Assembly: GCA_018136815.1 (NCBI GenBank)
Contig: CM030940.1
Span: forward strand, 239,843 to 303,842
Direction: 5' to 3'
Source of the DNA: Isochrysis galbana
Taxonomy: Eukaryota; Haptophyta; Isochrysidales; Isochrysidaceae
DNA: 64,000 nt
A model generated the notes under the pieces. It did not search any database. It saw only the letters and a program-made list of their open reading frames with translations, and had not been told where the DNA came from. The position numbers were made by a program, and so were the translations under genes. Of the stretch, positions 43,440 to 55,644 are shown in pieces; the stretch's first letter is position 1; every line of letters begins with the position of its first letter.

Positions 43440-43965
43440 TAGGGCGGTCAAACACTATTTTAACTTCTAAAAAATCTTCTTCAAAATTCCCGCTACATGT
43501 GCGGCGTGAGGCAGCTTGCTAGTGAACCTCCCTACTACCCAACCTTAACCCCCAGCAACCCCCTCCCCCTTCCCCAGTTCCCTCTTTAGCGGAGAAGCTG
43601 GTTCCAGGGAGGCCGCGCGCGCTGCTTCGGCCGGGAGTTGGAGAGAAGGGGGTGGGAGACTGTGGCTCGTCCCTTGATCTAGCTTCGACTCGGGTTTTCC
43701 TCATTTATATAACGTAAGATCTTTATTAATTTCCGCTGTGGTTCCTATTTAGAGATTTAGCTACCCTAGGTGATGTTCCGTATGTCCAGGGCTCTCGCCG
43801 CCTGCAAGAGGTCTTCTGATGCTCCTAGGTTGAAATCCTTGTCTATAGTGTACAGAGGGCTTATCATTTTCCGAATATGTTTGTTGCTCGGGGCGTGTAG
43901 CCCCATGTTCTCGCGTTGTTTTTTTAACCTGTGAAAGAACCCGACCTTCGCCGTTACTAATAGGT
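43440..43965 (-). mobile_element. Transposon left end followed by a LINE 3' fragment
   Basis: TAGGGCGGTCAAAC starts at 43440. After about 30 bp comes the reversed LINE 3' UTR, then the last ~65 codons of the LINE protein (KVGFFHRLKKQREN... ALDIRNIT) read on the minus strand. The order is the mirror image of 24800-25217. Confidence 0.8.
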
Positions 43966-46370
43966 GCAAAGCCGGCGGCAGGCGCGGCGAAAGAGACGAC
44001 TTCGGAGGTGCTGACGGGCTGAAGCCCGTCAGCAGAGGAAGGCGGGCAGGCGGGCTTGAGCTAGGGCGAGGACGGCGGCGAAAGCGACATGGAACGAGCG
44101 GCGAGAGGCGAGGGCGAGTGAGAGGAGGGCTGTGGTGGCAGGGGCTGGCGAGGAGAGGCGAGACTGTAGGGTATGAGTGTTACGAGAGCGAGAGCGACGA
44201 GAGCGAGAGCGACGGATGACGACTGACGACAGGACGACGGACAGAGACACCCAGGAAAACACCCCGACTCTCGCCCCACGACTTTCTCACATAACTCGAC
44301 TGAAATCAAACCCAAACACTCCGGCCAGACGACGACGGCGGACGACGATCAGAAGGCGATCTGTCGGCGATCCCGTCTGGAAGGGGAATCGCACCATAAC
44401 GGAAACAACTACTTTTATAAGTAGGAGGCCAATGGGGGCCTCGCGCCCCCCTCTCTCCATCGCAGACACCCCCTGGGTGGGCCTGCACAACCAACCTCAG
44501 CCCCTGCCTGCTGGGAGGGGCTGAGCTGACACCACTCTGGCCCAGACCTTCCCCGAGCGCGCGCCGCGCGACGCACGCACTCGCCTGCACTGGCCCTCGC
44601 TCGTACTGACCCCCCCCCTCACCACTGAGCCACAGACCACCGAGGCCGCCAGGTGGGCACCCAGGGCCAGCGAGGCGAGCGAGGGAGAGGCAGGAGAGGC
44701 CAGGGGCACTGCCCCAGCCTCCACTGCCCCCTGAGCTGCCCTGGCTGGCCCTCTGGGGGGCCCCGAGGGGCCCCCCAGAAGGGGGCCATGGCGCGCGCCA
44801 TGTAGCACACGCCCGTAGGAGAACGAAGAGAAAGACGGGAAAAGAACGACAAAAAAAACGACACGATCCGGCTCGAGAATAGGTAAGAGAACCGCCTGTC
44901 TACGGTATATCAACGGGAGGACACCCCGCACGGCAAGCAAACACCGCGAAAGTGCGGCAGCGGACGAAGAAAGGCCGAAGGGCGGGGGCCGAGACCCCCC
45001 GGGGACAATTTAAGATAGTTAAGAAGGCGTTTTACGTTTGTCTGCCATAGGAACACCCAACAACAGGTCTGCCCCAGCCCGCCCCTTGCGCTTGGCCCGT
45101 CGTAGTGCACGCGGCCCCCCCCCCCCGATACCAAAGACAAAGGAATGAAGGGGGTAGTGTAAAGGGAGTGAGTGTTCTGGGGTATAGGCGATGGCGTGAG
45201 TCGGTACCGTGAGTGCGTGGTCTTTATAGCTAGCGGTAGTAGCCTGAATCTTCAGATTTTTTTTTTTCGCACCATAACGGAAACGAGAGGCAATCTTGCT
45301 ACGCAGGATTCCAAGAGACCTACCCAATAAGACGAAAGGAGTGCGATGCGCCTAACTAAGGGGAAGATGCGATGAGATTGCAAATTTAACCTGATTGCCC
45401 CCAGAAGCAGATAAAGAAGCGCAGGGAAGATAGCAAATTAAACCTATTTGCGAGGCGCCTGGGAGGAAGAAAGAAAGGTGGGGAAACTTCCCTTCTCTTT
45501 CGAGAGAAAGAAAGAGGGCGCTCCACCACCCACGATCCCATGCATCCAAGCGAAGCTTTTGACCGAGAACGAGAGAAAGCAGAGAATTATAACGATAAAT
45601 GCCGAACGACGAAGAGAAGCCTAACGAGTGTCGATTCGCGAATGCGACAAGGGGCCTTTTAGGCTTCCCAAAGAGAGGCCCTCTCTCTTTACTTTCCCGC
45701 CTTCGCGTGTTTTGGTTTCTCCCTTCGGGTTGCATCCTCTCCGTCCGATCGGGATCCTCCGATTCCGATCTCCCTCTCTTTCCCCGTGTGTTAGGATAGG
45801 GGGGATCGCTCTCGATCCCCCTCCCTTGTTTTTTTCTCATGTGTGCGCCCCCTTTCTTTCCTTGCGCGCGCCCTGTGCCTGTGTGTTTCCCGCGCTTTCT
45901 CTTGTCCCAGAGTTCCGAGAGTCGCGCCCATGGCCGCACTCCCTGGGGCTCTGGGCGAGCTCTCTCGACCACCGTCGCCCCAGGCTCGTGTGAGCGGTGT
46001 TCCTGCCGGCCTGCCGGTGCCATGCCTCCCTCCAGCCCCAGTGCTCCCCGTGCTCAGCCCTCTGTGAGCACGGTCGCCCCTGGAGAGCCCCATCCCTGGT
46101 CTCAACAATCTTTAGAGTCCCAATGCACATCCACAGCCACAGCCACTCCACTCCACCAGTCACACCTACAATCTCGCCTCTCCTCACCAGCCCCTGCCAA
46201 CACAGCCCTCCTCTCACTCGCCCTCGCCTCTCGCCGCTCGTTCGATGTCGCTCTCGCCGCCGTCCTCGCCCTCGCCCAAGCCCGCTTGCCTGCCTTCCTC
46301 TGCTGACGGGCTTCAGCCCGTCAGCACCTCCGAAGTCGTCTCTTTCGCCGCGCCTGTCGCCGGCCTTGCT
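43966..46370. mobile_element. 2.4-kb unit bounded by ~205-bp inverted repeats
   Basis: Positions 43966-44172 are about 90% or more identical to the reverse complement of 46161-46370. Both arms contain the hairpin CTGACGGGCTGAAGCCCGTC. Between them are nested repeats shared with 23351-23480, 30.6-31.2 kb and 56.4-56.7 kb. It may be a foldback-type element; no duplication of flanking bases was found. Confidence 0.65.
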
Positions 46371-47224
46371 CCTTCCTCATTGCCCTCAGGCCCTATGGCC
46401 TATGGGCCATCCCAATTCGTCAAGGTGGCGGGATTGATTATGCTATGGCCTCGCTCGCGCGCTCACTCTCACCGCGCGCGCGCGCGCGCGCGCAGCCCTC
46501 TTTCTCACCGCGCGCGCACGCAGTCCTCTGTTCCGGACATAGGGGTCTCCTAGAAACACATTGAGAAACACTGTTTTTGACTTCCGTAGAAACACACTGT
46601 TCCTGTGTTTAACACCTAGGGACTAGGGGCTAGGGAGCCGCCTGATGGCGGGGAGGGGAGGGCCGGGGGAATGGGGGTGTAGAAAGTATGCTAAGTGCTA
46701 CGTGTAGTAGGTAGTGGTTCCATTCGCCGCGAATGCGGTAAGAGTATTAAAAGGTTTTTTATACCACTAGTTGTGGTTGCGATAGTAGAACCCACAACAT
46801 ATCCGAAAGGCTTTCACACCCACCACCCGGATAGAAGAGAGCGATTATAACTTCTTGAGTGGGAACGAAAGAAAAGAAAAGAGGATCTTGGCGCGGGAGT
46901 GGAGAGCGAGAGCGAGCGCCCGCCGTCGGCAGCCTTGCTCCTCTCCACCACACTCTCACTTCTATTCTCTCCTCTTCCCGCGTGCTCTCCCCCACTCTGA
47001 ACCACCTCCCTCCCTCTCCTCGCGACAACCTGTACAGCCCTACCGCCCCGCCTCGAGCCTCCTTCCTTCTCCAAGCCCATCTTTCCCTCGCAAACTGAAC
47101 GAAAGGACCACCGCCCGCTTCACACATCCCTCCTCGCCGCTCTGCTAGAGCTCTCCGGCCGCCTCAGCGCCCCACTTGACTGTTGTTGGCTTTGGCATTG
47201 GCTTGGGGTTGCCTTCGGCCGGTG
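46371..47224. other. 5' flank of the proline-rich gene
   Basis: A (CG)n tract lies at about 46475-46495. No gene is recognised; the last 300 bases are C/T-rich and probably the promoter and leader of the gene at 47225. Confidence 0.5.
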
Positions 47225-50200
47225 ATGGAGCTGATCAGACGGTACACTCAGATGGGGGAGGAGGAAGCTGAGCGTGGCAGCGCGAACCCTGCTCGCCTCA
47301 CACGCCGCCTCGTTATCGCGCTGCTCCTCGCGGGCGGCGCGATCCTCATATTGGTGGCGCTTTTGGCCGCCCGGCCGGCGGCCAGCGAATGGACTGCTGT
47401 GGGCGAGCCGCCACGCTCGGCGCCCTCGCCAGTGGATTTGGCGTCTGAATTGCTGTCCCACTCACCGTCTGTTCTCTCCCCTGCTCGCCCATCGCCATCG
47501 CTTCTAATGGCTTTGCCCTCTGGTGGAGGTCGCGAAAAAAGAGAACCGCTTACGCCCGGTAAACCGTCGGGGCGGCCCTCCAGCACGTCTGTTCAGTCTC
47601 CTGAGCATTCGGGCGCGCTCCCAAACCCAGTGAATCAACCCTCAAAGCCTTTGGGTTTCCCACAGCATGTGGCGGTCCTCAATAGGCCAATGCCCTTGCC
47701 CAGCCCACTGGATAGCCATCACCGCGCACCTCCGCCACTACACCACGAAGACGCGAAGCTCACTGACGCTCCACTTCTAACCCCCACCCCACCACTTGAA
47801 CCTGCACTCGCGCCCCCTCTCCGTACGCAGCTGCCAACGACATTGCCGCCTGTGGCCTCCCTCTTCCAGCAGCCGCTGCCAGCCGCTCCATCGCTCTTGG
47901 ATCTGCCGACCCTCCCATCGCCCCCATTCTTGCAATGGGCGCCTGCGCTCCTGGAATCACCGGCACCTGCTGCGTCAGGGTGCTCAAATGCAGCTGCGAA
48001 TTCCAGGGGAACATCATCCCCATGCCCACTCGAGGCTCCTCTGCCCGCGCTACCCGTTGTTCGTCCTCAAGCGCCCCAAACGGGCGCATCGGTGCAGAGC
48101 TCCATAGCGACAGCAGTCACACAGTCTGCCGTGATGATCGAAGCGCGTCCGCCTATACAACCCATGCTAGTGCCAGCAGCGGCACCGTGGCTCGTGTCGT
48201 CGCCGCCCGTTCCTCGCACCTCACCCTGGCGGCCACCGCCCCCTTCCCGCCTGCCCCTATCGCCTACAGCTGTACCCTCGGCTTCGCGACGCCCGCACGA
48301 TCGCCCATTCAGCCCCGCCGAGTCCTTACGGGCAAAACCCGCTTCATTTCCCCTCAAACCGCTGCCGCCATCAGCGCCACCAGATCCGCCGGCTTGGCCG
48401 TCGCCGCTTATGGCCCTGGCATCGCCGCGCCCACCGTTGCAACCGCCGCCATTGGCACCTTCGGAGCCGTCCCCGACGGCATTGCCGCTCGTGCTACCGC
48501 CACTCTCTCAGCTCACGCTACCCTCGCGGCGACCGCAACCATCTCGCCCACCCTTGTCGCCTCGCGCCGTGCCTTCTGCGCTGACTCCCCCGCGCGCACC
48601 GCGTCCGAGCCCCACGAGCCCCACGGCGCCCTCTCCAGCGGTGCCGCCCTCGCCGCGGCTCACTTTGTTGCCGCCATGGGCGCCGCCAAATCCACCAACT
48701 TTGCCACCACCACTCGTCGCTACGCTGTCCCTGCCGACGCCTTGGTGGCCGCCGTGGGCTCATCTCCATCAACCGGCGGCGGCACCTTCATCGCCGGCTT
48801 CTCGCGGACCACCTCATCCTTGGACCCCGACGTCCCCGCTGCAACTGCCAGTTTCGTCATCTCCGCCGTCCACACCGCCCATTGTCGCACGCTCATCGGC
48901 GTCTGCGCTGCAACCGGAAGATGCGCCGGCCTCCCCGCCGTCATTTCTACGACCAAGGCTCCCGCCCATACTGCCACAACCGGGCTCGCCACTCGTGCCG
49001 TCTGCTGCTCCGCCGCTGCCGCCCGGCGAACCGCCGACTCCTTTTGTACCGCCGCCTCCGGCTGCACCGCCCAAAGCACCACCATCTGCGCCACCGCCTC
49101 CATGCCCACCAACTTCACCGCCGGCCCCTTCACCGACACCGCCCCCTTTCCCGCCTTCGCCTCCACCCACGCCGCCCTTGCCACCGGCAAACCCACCGCC
49201 ACCGAGTCCATCACCCGATCCACCCCCTTTGCCACCCTCGTGGCCCCCACCTCCAATGCCACCGCCTGCGCCGTCACCTCCGGTCCCGCCAGGAACCCCG
49301 CCCACTAAGCCCAGCCCGACTCCTCCTCCGCCCATCCCCTCGCCTCTTCCGAGCCTGCCACCGCTACCGCCGCCCGCACCGCCGCCGCCCGCACCGCCGA
49401 AACTGCCTCCAAGCCCTCCCGCCCCACCAACGCCGCCCGATCCCCCCGGCCCCCCCTTGCTCCCTCCACCCACCCCCCCGCCCGGTCTACCACTGCCTCC
49501 ACCGCCATTTGTCTCTCCCTGCGCCGCACCTCCGCGCGCGGGCAGGTCTCCCCCGTCTCGAGAGGCGACACTTCTGATGGCGGCGTTGCAGCGCGCGGCC
49601 GACATCGGCGAGCCACGCTTTGTTGTGCCTCCAGCTGAATACTGCTTCGGCGGAGAGCTCTTCGTGGTCTCTGGGGCGCGTGACATGCACATCGACGCAC
49701 GGTCCGCCGTGTTTTGGTTTTCGTATGGCGGCGGCCTCATGCTGCGCGACTGCGCCAACACTACATGGCTCGGTGGTGTCGTAGACTACGACCCCCCCGT
49801 CTTTGCGCAAGGTGTCGTGACAGGCATGGCCCACGCAGAGCGCGGCATTATTCGGGCTGCCTTTGACACTTCCTACGCCATGCCCGACACGTCTACGGGC
49901 GTTTTCAAATTCTTCGCCGACGGTAACACCAAGGTAACACACACACACGTGCGGATGTTATCGACGCCTGCCTTCCTCGACGAACACGACGCGCGCGCAC
50001 ACGCATTATGTGTCGCGCCATCAGTCGGCCCTTCTCTTGGCTTGTAGGTGGCCTTCTGGAACCCGCATACGGGTCAAATACGGCGACAAACTAACAATGG
50101 GCAGAACGCCGCCGTCAACATTTGGCTCGAGGCGGCACAGCCGGTCCGCTCCAGCGGCTGCGTCGCCCCTGTGGACATTTCCAGCTTCATCGAAGGCCGG

Positions 50201-51499
50201 ACACGCCTTGGGGACGACGCTTGTGGCGACGTCGCGGCCACCTCGACGCGTGGCTTTGACCCCGCGGCGCGCGACGCTTGCGAGGCGCGCTACATCGATC
50301 CGTGTTGTGCAGATGTGGCCGACGCAACGCGGTACGCGCGTAGCGACTGTAGCGGTGGCTGCCGAGCGTGCTCCTACGTACAAAGCAAGGTAACCGGCTC
50401 ATGGATGTGTATTGAGGGTCCCGATGTCGTCTTCGGCTGTGCGACGCTGGAGTACTCGCTACAGCTCGATCACCTGCAGTATCTATTGGCGGCTGACCGG
50501 CCTGCCGTCGGCGACCCTATCACCGTCATGCCGCGTGGCTACCCCCACTCCTTCATGGTCATGGGCTCGGAGCGCATGGTCATCGACGGAGTTGCAGTTC
50601 ATGGTGGGACTAATATGGGCATCCTCGAGTCGGGCGGGCAGGGCAACAACACGTACCGCGACGTCTCCGTCTCGCGGCGGCCACAGAGCGGCCACCTGCT
50701 AAGTGTCAACGCGGACGGGTTCCATAGCACAAACGTTGCCGTGGGCGCGTCGTTGGCGCGGGCCGAGGTGCGGTACACCGGAGACGACCTGCTCAACATC
50801 ACGCCGCGCATCATGCTCGTGCTCGCGATCGCCGGCCACGACCTTCTTCTCCTCGACCCGGGCTCGCACTCTGAGCTGCTTGGCCGCGGCTCGGTCGTCA
50901 GCTTCTTCCAGCCGCCGTCGCCAGGCGCGCTCAAACCTTCCCTCAAGACGACCGGCCGGTTGACCGAGGTGCCACGACGGGCCGGTATCGCGGAGGCGCA
51001 GGCTGCCCTTGCCGCAACCAGGCAGCGGTGTGCGCGCGTGACACGCCACAACACCGACGCTTTCTTCGTCGCGCAAAACGTGTGGGCATACCGGCTTGCG
51101 CATCCAATTGGGACGCGAGCGGATGTATGCGACCTCGCCCAAGACTTGAGCAAGGCCAACGTGCACCCCTCTGTTGTCGACTCCGTCTTTGATGCATCCT
51201 ATGCACGCGCGGCAATGCTCAAGTGCAGCGGCGAGACCATCCGTAATTCCAGCTTCGGCAACGCGGGTGGCCTGTGGGCAGGGATCGAGCCGGCGTGGCT
51301 CGAGGGTGCACTCAATTTTGGAAAGGAGCCGGCGGTGCTCGACGGGCTGGAGCTCACAGCACTTGGCGCGCCGTGGCTCAGCCCCCTCCCTGGCAGCAGC
51401 TGTGCAGACGTTGCCCTCCGTGGCGTTACACCGCCGCTTGACGGCTGTCGAGCGAGCGAGCACGGCGCGGAGTCACCCGCTCGTCCGGCCCCTCTATGA
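47225..51499 (+). CDS. Membrane-anchored proline-rich protein with right-handed beta-helix ectodomain
   Basis: Model join(47225..49933, 50048..51499), about 1386 residues; the intron has GTAACA and TTGTAG signals and keeps phase. Basic residues precede a hydrophobic helix (residues about 29-47, VIALLLAGGAILILVALLA), so it is probably a type II membrane or secreted protein. Residues about 55-800 are an extremely Pro/Ser/Ala-rich stalk, as in pherophorin or extensin-like algal matrix proteins. The C-terminal ~550 residues resemble pectate-lyase-like parallel beta-helix proteins: VVDYDPPVFAQGVV, then NADGFHSTN and RYTGDDLLNI, the usual HST and GDD turns of that fold. There are many Cys pairs in CEARYIDPCCADV. 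Polysaccharide binding or cleavage at the cell surface is a reasonable inference. Catalytic residues cannot be assigned from sequence alone. Confidence 0.82.
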
Positions 51500-51739
51500 G
51501 AGTAAGGCAACTCATAACACACACGTCAAGTGCTTGTTGAGTCGACCTCGCTGGTTCTCGCATGCAAATAGACACGCTGCGCAATCCGCTTTTTGCCGGG
51601 GGAAGTGACCGTTTGCCGAAAAGCGGGCGAATGATGGTGACCGCTGGAGGGGCAACGGGCTGCGGCAATAATAGTAGTAATACTACTACAAGTTGTAATA
51701 ATGAGCCAAAAAAACTTCCCGAGAAGTCGGCATACGCTG

Positions 51740-52010
51740 CTATTCCACTGAAAAAAAAAAGGCTTCCCATATCCGCCGATACCCAAAACACGTGGGCGTA
51801 CACATATCGCAAAACTGTACACCTCCCCGATGACGGCGGCGCGCGCGATACGCACCTCCATTTTAAACATATCACCCACAGGCGCAGAGGCACATACAAC
51901 CGCTTTGCAAACAAAGAGAGCACGTGCCGTCTCTGTAAAACGGCGGACGAATTTTCCACACACCTAGGACCTAGCCTAGGCGAATGCGAATGCCCGAAGC
52001 TAGCCCTTTC
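51740..52010 (+). pseudogene. Diverged LINE C-terminal fragment with zinc cluster
   Basis: The open frame contains THLHFKHITHRRRGTYNRFA and CRLCKTADEFSTHL, which align with MHFKHVLHRRLATANRFA and CRFCGIAPESSTHL of the LINE at 15.2 kb. The divergence is enough for a different family. It borders the end of a TAGCCCGG transposon copy. Confidence 0.7.
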
Positions 52011-52193
52011 GCGCACCGTCTTCGAAGGCCTGAAATTCGGTATTTTTTTTAAAATTTCGCCGGAGAACCCCCAAATTTTTTTGCTGATCCATCCTATCGC
52101 AACCTATAGCCTATCTATAGGGAGCTTATTTTGCCCTTCATTCACCTATAGTAGCTGGTGCCCTCCGCACTCCCATAGTGAGTGACCGGGCTA
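52010..52193. mobile_element. End of a second TAGCCCGG transposon copy
   Basis: The reverse complement matches 34638-34810 and ends AGTGAGTGACCGGGCTA at 52193. The opposite terminus was not located in the window. Confidence 0.75.
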
Positions 52194-52199
52194 ACTCTT

Positions 52200-52569
52200 T
52201 TGGGCCACAAGTACCTACAACTCAGTGCGCTTGAGTTGTGCAGACGGCGATGTCCTACGCACGCTCGCCAAAGCCGCGCTCCCATGCCTCTCGCGCATCG
52301 AGTGGAGTACCTTCAGTGTATCCTCCAACCGCTCCACCGTGCGTCTGTCCAATGCGGATCTCGACGACGAGGCCTTGGACATGGTCTATCGCGTGCTTGA
52401 GGCAAGAGCGTGTCGGAGGACCCATACGCTCATCCTCGACCGCAACCGGATCGGACCGGCGGGCGTGCAGCGCCTGTGCGAGCTCGCGCGGAGCTTTCGC
52501 TTTCGGCTGTCGTCGGTGGACCTCTCGTGCAACCCGATTGGCGCGGAGAGCCAGCCAATGCTCTCATAG
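52200..52569 (+). pseudogene. Leucine-rich repeat protein fragment
   Basis: The frame ending at 52569 shows RI-type LRR spacing: VRLSNADLDDEALDMVYRVL, then TLILDRNRIGPAGVQRLCEL, then SVDLSCNPIGAE, about three repeats. There is no start codon before the first repeat, and the frame begins just after the transposon end at 52193. The upstream part of the gene is therefore missing or displaced by the insertion. Confidence 0.65.
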
Positions 52570-53853
52570 CTGAGGAAGCTCAAGGTGCAGGTTACTCTGC
52601 GTATGATCACGATGAGAGGATGCAACCTCAGGTTTGGTTGTTTTTTTACAATTGCCCCGTGAAATGTATATAGAAATTAGAACTCACCCCCCCCCCCTTC
52701 CCCCCCCCTCGCCCTTTGCCCTCCCCCTTCCCCCTTCCTCCCTCGTACTCTCCCCCCCGAAGGGTGAGTACGAGCGTTGGCCCAAGTGGGCCTAGGAGTG
52801 CGAGTCGTGCTACCCGCGCCCACTGGGGGTCTGGGTCAGTGTGTTGAGTGCTCAGCCCATGCCAGGAGGCAGGGCATGACGCTCCCCCCCCCCGGAGGTA
52901 AGTAAGTGCCGCCGGTGAGCAGGGGCGCTCTTGCCCCCTATTATAATACTATAACAATAGGCAATAGGTTGCCAAGCCAGGGGCAAAGGTAGCGCAGGAA
53001 TCCTCGACACGCCCTCACGGGAGCTCGGCTAGTTGCGGGCAAAATAAGCGGGACAATCGGCGGCGTGCCCGCTCGTCGCTCATTTTTTTCTACACACCGC
53101 TCGCACACGGCACACTCGCACTAAGGCACACTTCTGTGGCGTATTACCCTGGACCAAAGTTACTGGTAAAAGCCGCGAGATCATTCAGATCGTCCGTATG
53201 TTAACGCACGTGAGACTACGCTAATCTTGACTGCCACGTCGACGTGGTGCATCCTTCATCACCATGACCTCTCTTGTCGATGGATGCACGAGTGGCGACA
53301 CTTTGTACAGTCGTTGCAACCTCCGATTTCATCAGGGCAAAAGGGTGAGGAGAACCGCGGCGCGCATAGATGAATGCAATCACTCACTGCGCCCGCTCAG
53401 GTAAGCGGGTGACGTGATGGTGACTACGCCGCCCACAAGCCCCCCCTCCCGCAGCTTCCCCCATCGCAGAGGTGGGCCTGCTGAAGGCCGTCCCCCCCCC
53501 CCCCTTTGCATCGAATACGCAACGCGCAAAGAGGCCGCAATGCGCGGGTGCAGAGCGTCTCGCTGCCTCGGTCTCTTCAGCGACTCTTAGCTATTCGGCT
53601 AAGCGCGGGTTTGCCCCAAGCGCGGCCGCGCGCCTCGTCAAGTACTCATACGCTCCGCCTCACGTGAGGCCAGATCACGACGCCCCTGCGCTCTGCGCTT
53701 CTCGGAGAGCAAGCGCGAGGCAACCCGACCTTCGGACTTGGCTGACTCCTCCCCCTCTCCGACGATGGTGCGCACCGAAGGGTCGCGCGCACCGACCTGA
53801 CGGCCAACGTGAAGGGGTGGGGTGGGGGTGGGGGTGCACTGGCGCGCCGTGCG
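52570..53853. other. Low-complexity intergenic region
   Basis: C-rich runs lie at 52685-52760 and 53490-53505. The phrase CTATAACAATAG (52952) recalls the hairpin family. Frames over 53470-54140 on the plus strand mirror the minus-strand gene. No gene is recognised. Confidence 0.45.
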
Positions 53854-55281
53854 TTATGGGAGGGCGGGGGGTGCACCAATGCGCCACGCAGGCACGCTGT
53901 CCCGGCGGGAGGTGCGTAGCCGACGGCAGTGCTGCCATGGCGCAAGCGCGCGGCGCACCCACGAATCCGTCTCCGAGTCGTATCCATCGAGTGAGACCTT
54001 GTATTGGAGCGTCTCGCCTGTGCCGCGCACCGCGAGCACGCGGCCGGGCACCCACGTACCACTACTTCTGCTGTCTGCCCCGCCGTCGGACCCGTCCGAC
54101 TCCTCGGGCGCGAGGGCGAGCACGCGCGCGCCCACCTTGAAGTCGTGAGCCACGTCGAGCTTCTCGCGCTCGACATGCGAGTCCAGGCCGACCGTGCTCG
54201 GCGATGGTGTCTTCTCTGGCGTCTTGGTGAGCCGTCCGCGCGCGCGCGCAAGCCGGTCATTATACGGCTGTGTGCCCGCCGAGATGAGTGGGTCGCCGAG
54301 CCAGGGCTCCTCGGAGGAAAGCCGCCCCACAATCTCACCTTTGAGGTCGGGCACTCGCGGCTTGACCGTTGCGCCGTCGCTCAGGAGATCGCGCACTGGG
54401 GTGGTCAAGGCCGAGTTCGTCTCCCCTACCTGGGGCGCTGCCTCGCCACCATCTTCAAGATCCAAGTCGATCAGCTTCCCGACGGCAGCCGGCGACGGCT
54501 GCGCCTCGAGCGCCACCTCCTTGGACATGACGATGACCTCTCGCTCCTTGAGCTCCTCCTCGCGCTTTGCCAGCTCGGCCTCGCGCGTCACAAGCGCCGC
54601 CTCGCGCGCGTCGAGCGCTACCTCTCGTGCCGCGAGCGCCGCCTCGTGCGTGTCTAGCGTCGCCTCGCGCTCCCCCTGCTCCGGAGCCGCCTCAAGCTGC
54701 GCGACGCCCGCCCGCGACTGGAGCTCGAACACCTTGGCCTCAGCCTTGGCGGCCTTGGCCTCAGCGTCAGCGCAGCGCGCGTCGGCGGCCACCAGTGCGG
54801 CCTCCGCGCCGGCGACACGCTCCTCCGCAGACGCGGCGGCGGCCTCAGCGGCCCGTGCGCGCTGCTCAGCCACGGCTGCCTTGGCCTCGGCGTCCGCAGC
54901 CCTCGCAACAGCGTCCGCAGCGCTGGCCTCGAGCTGCGTGCGCTGGGTATCATCCTCGCGGCCAGCCCCTGGCGGTGGTGGCGGCGCCACCGTCCGGTCG
55001 GGGTCCTCAGCAGCAGGCGGTGCGGATGGCGCGAGCGCAGCTATCTGCTCGTCAAGTGCACGGCGGAGCGCACCGACGACCTCCGCCGGCCCGCGGAGCG
55101 CGACAGATCGGTTGGATCCTTCGACCAGCAGCCCGTTTGGTAGGATCTGCGATGGAGCGTCAGAGTGCGTGCGGACTCTGCTGGCGGCAGAGAGGAGGAG
55201 GAGCCCCGAGGGACTGGCATGGTCAGTGCGTGCCCAGCAGAGCGTTGGTGCCTCCTCCTTCTCTCTCTCTATCCAGAGCAT
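53854..55281 (-). CDS. Coiled-coil protein with C-terminal Tudor-knot/chromo-barrel-like domain
   Basis: An intronless frame starts at ATG 55281 and gives 475 residues. Residues about 115-260 are Ala/Glu/Arg-rich with heptads (AEAKAAVAEQRARAAEAAAA, then AREVALDAREAAL and so on), a long coiled coil. Near the C-terminus, FKVGARVLALAP, WVPGRVLAVRG and YKVSLDGYDSETDSWV fit a Tudor-knot or chromo-barrel fold, a module that in other eukaryotes reads histone methylation or binds nucleic acid. A nuclear chromatin adaptor is a reasonable guess. The last ~34 residues look low-complexity; GTGCGC just after DSW could be a donor to another exon. A GA-rich tract covers the presumed promoter. Confidence 0.68.
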   Translation of the reverse strand: MLWIEREKEEAPTLCWARTDHASPSGLLLLSAASRVRTHSDAPSQILPNGLLVEGSNRSVALRGPAEVVGALRRALDEQIAALAPSAPPAAEDPDRTVAPPPPPGAGREDDTQRTQLEASAADAVARAADAEAKAAVAEQRARAAEAAAASAEERVAGAEAALVAADARCADAEAKAAKAEAKVFELQSRAGVAQLEAAPEQGEREATLDTHEAALAAREVALDAREAALVTREAELAKREEELKEREVIVMSKEVALEAQPSPAAVGKLIDLDLEDGGEAAPQVGETNSALTTPVRDLLSDGATVKPRVPDLKGEIVGRLSSEEPWLGDPLISAGTQPYNDRLARARGRLTKTPEKTPSPSTVGLDSHVEREKLDVAHDFKVGARVLALAPEESDGSDGGADSRSSGTWVPGRVLAVRGTGETLQYKVSLDGYDSETDSWVRRALAPWQHCRRLRTSRRDSVPAWRIGAPPALP

Positions 55282-55611
55282 GCGGGGAGACCACGAGGAG
55301 AAGGGGGAGAGGCGAGGCTGAGAGCGCTTCTGAAGGGGGAAGCAGCGGCGAGTGGAGGGAGGGGAAGGGGGAGGCGAGGGGGGGCGAGGAAGAGGGGAGG
55401 GAGGCTCATGGTGTGGAGAGAGGGGAGGGGGTGGAGGGGGAGAGAGAGGGGGGAGAGGGGGGAGAGAGAGAGAAAGAGAGAGGGGAAGAGAAGAAGCTCA
55501 AGGGAGAGAGAGAGGGGGGGGGGAGAGAGAGAGAAAGAGAGAGATAGATAAAGGAGAGAGGGGAAGAGAAGAAGCAGCTCAAGGGGAGAGAGGGAGAAGA
55601 GAGAGGGGGGG

Positions 55612-55644
<33 letters not shown>

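Noticed and set aside
47935..49761. Long frames in other phases over the proline-rich gene
   Set aside because: Shadows of the C-rich stalk; only the main frame continues into the beta-helix domain and has an anchor helix.
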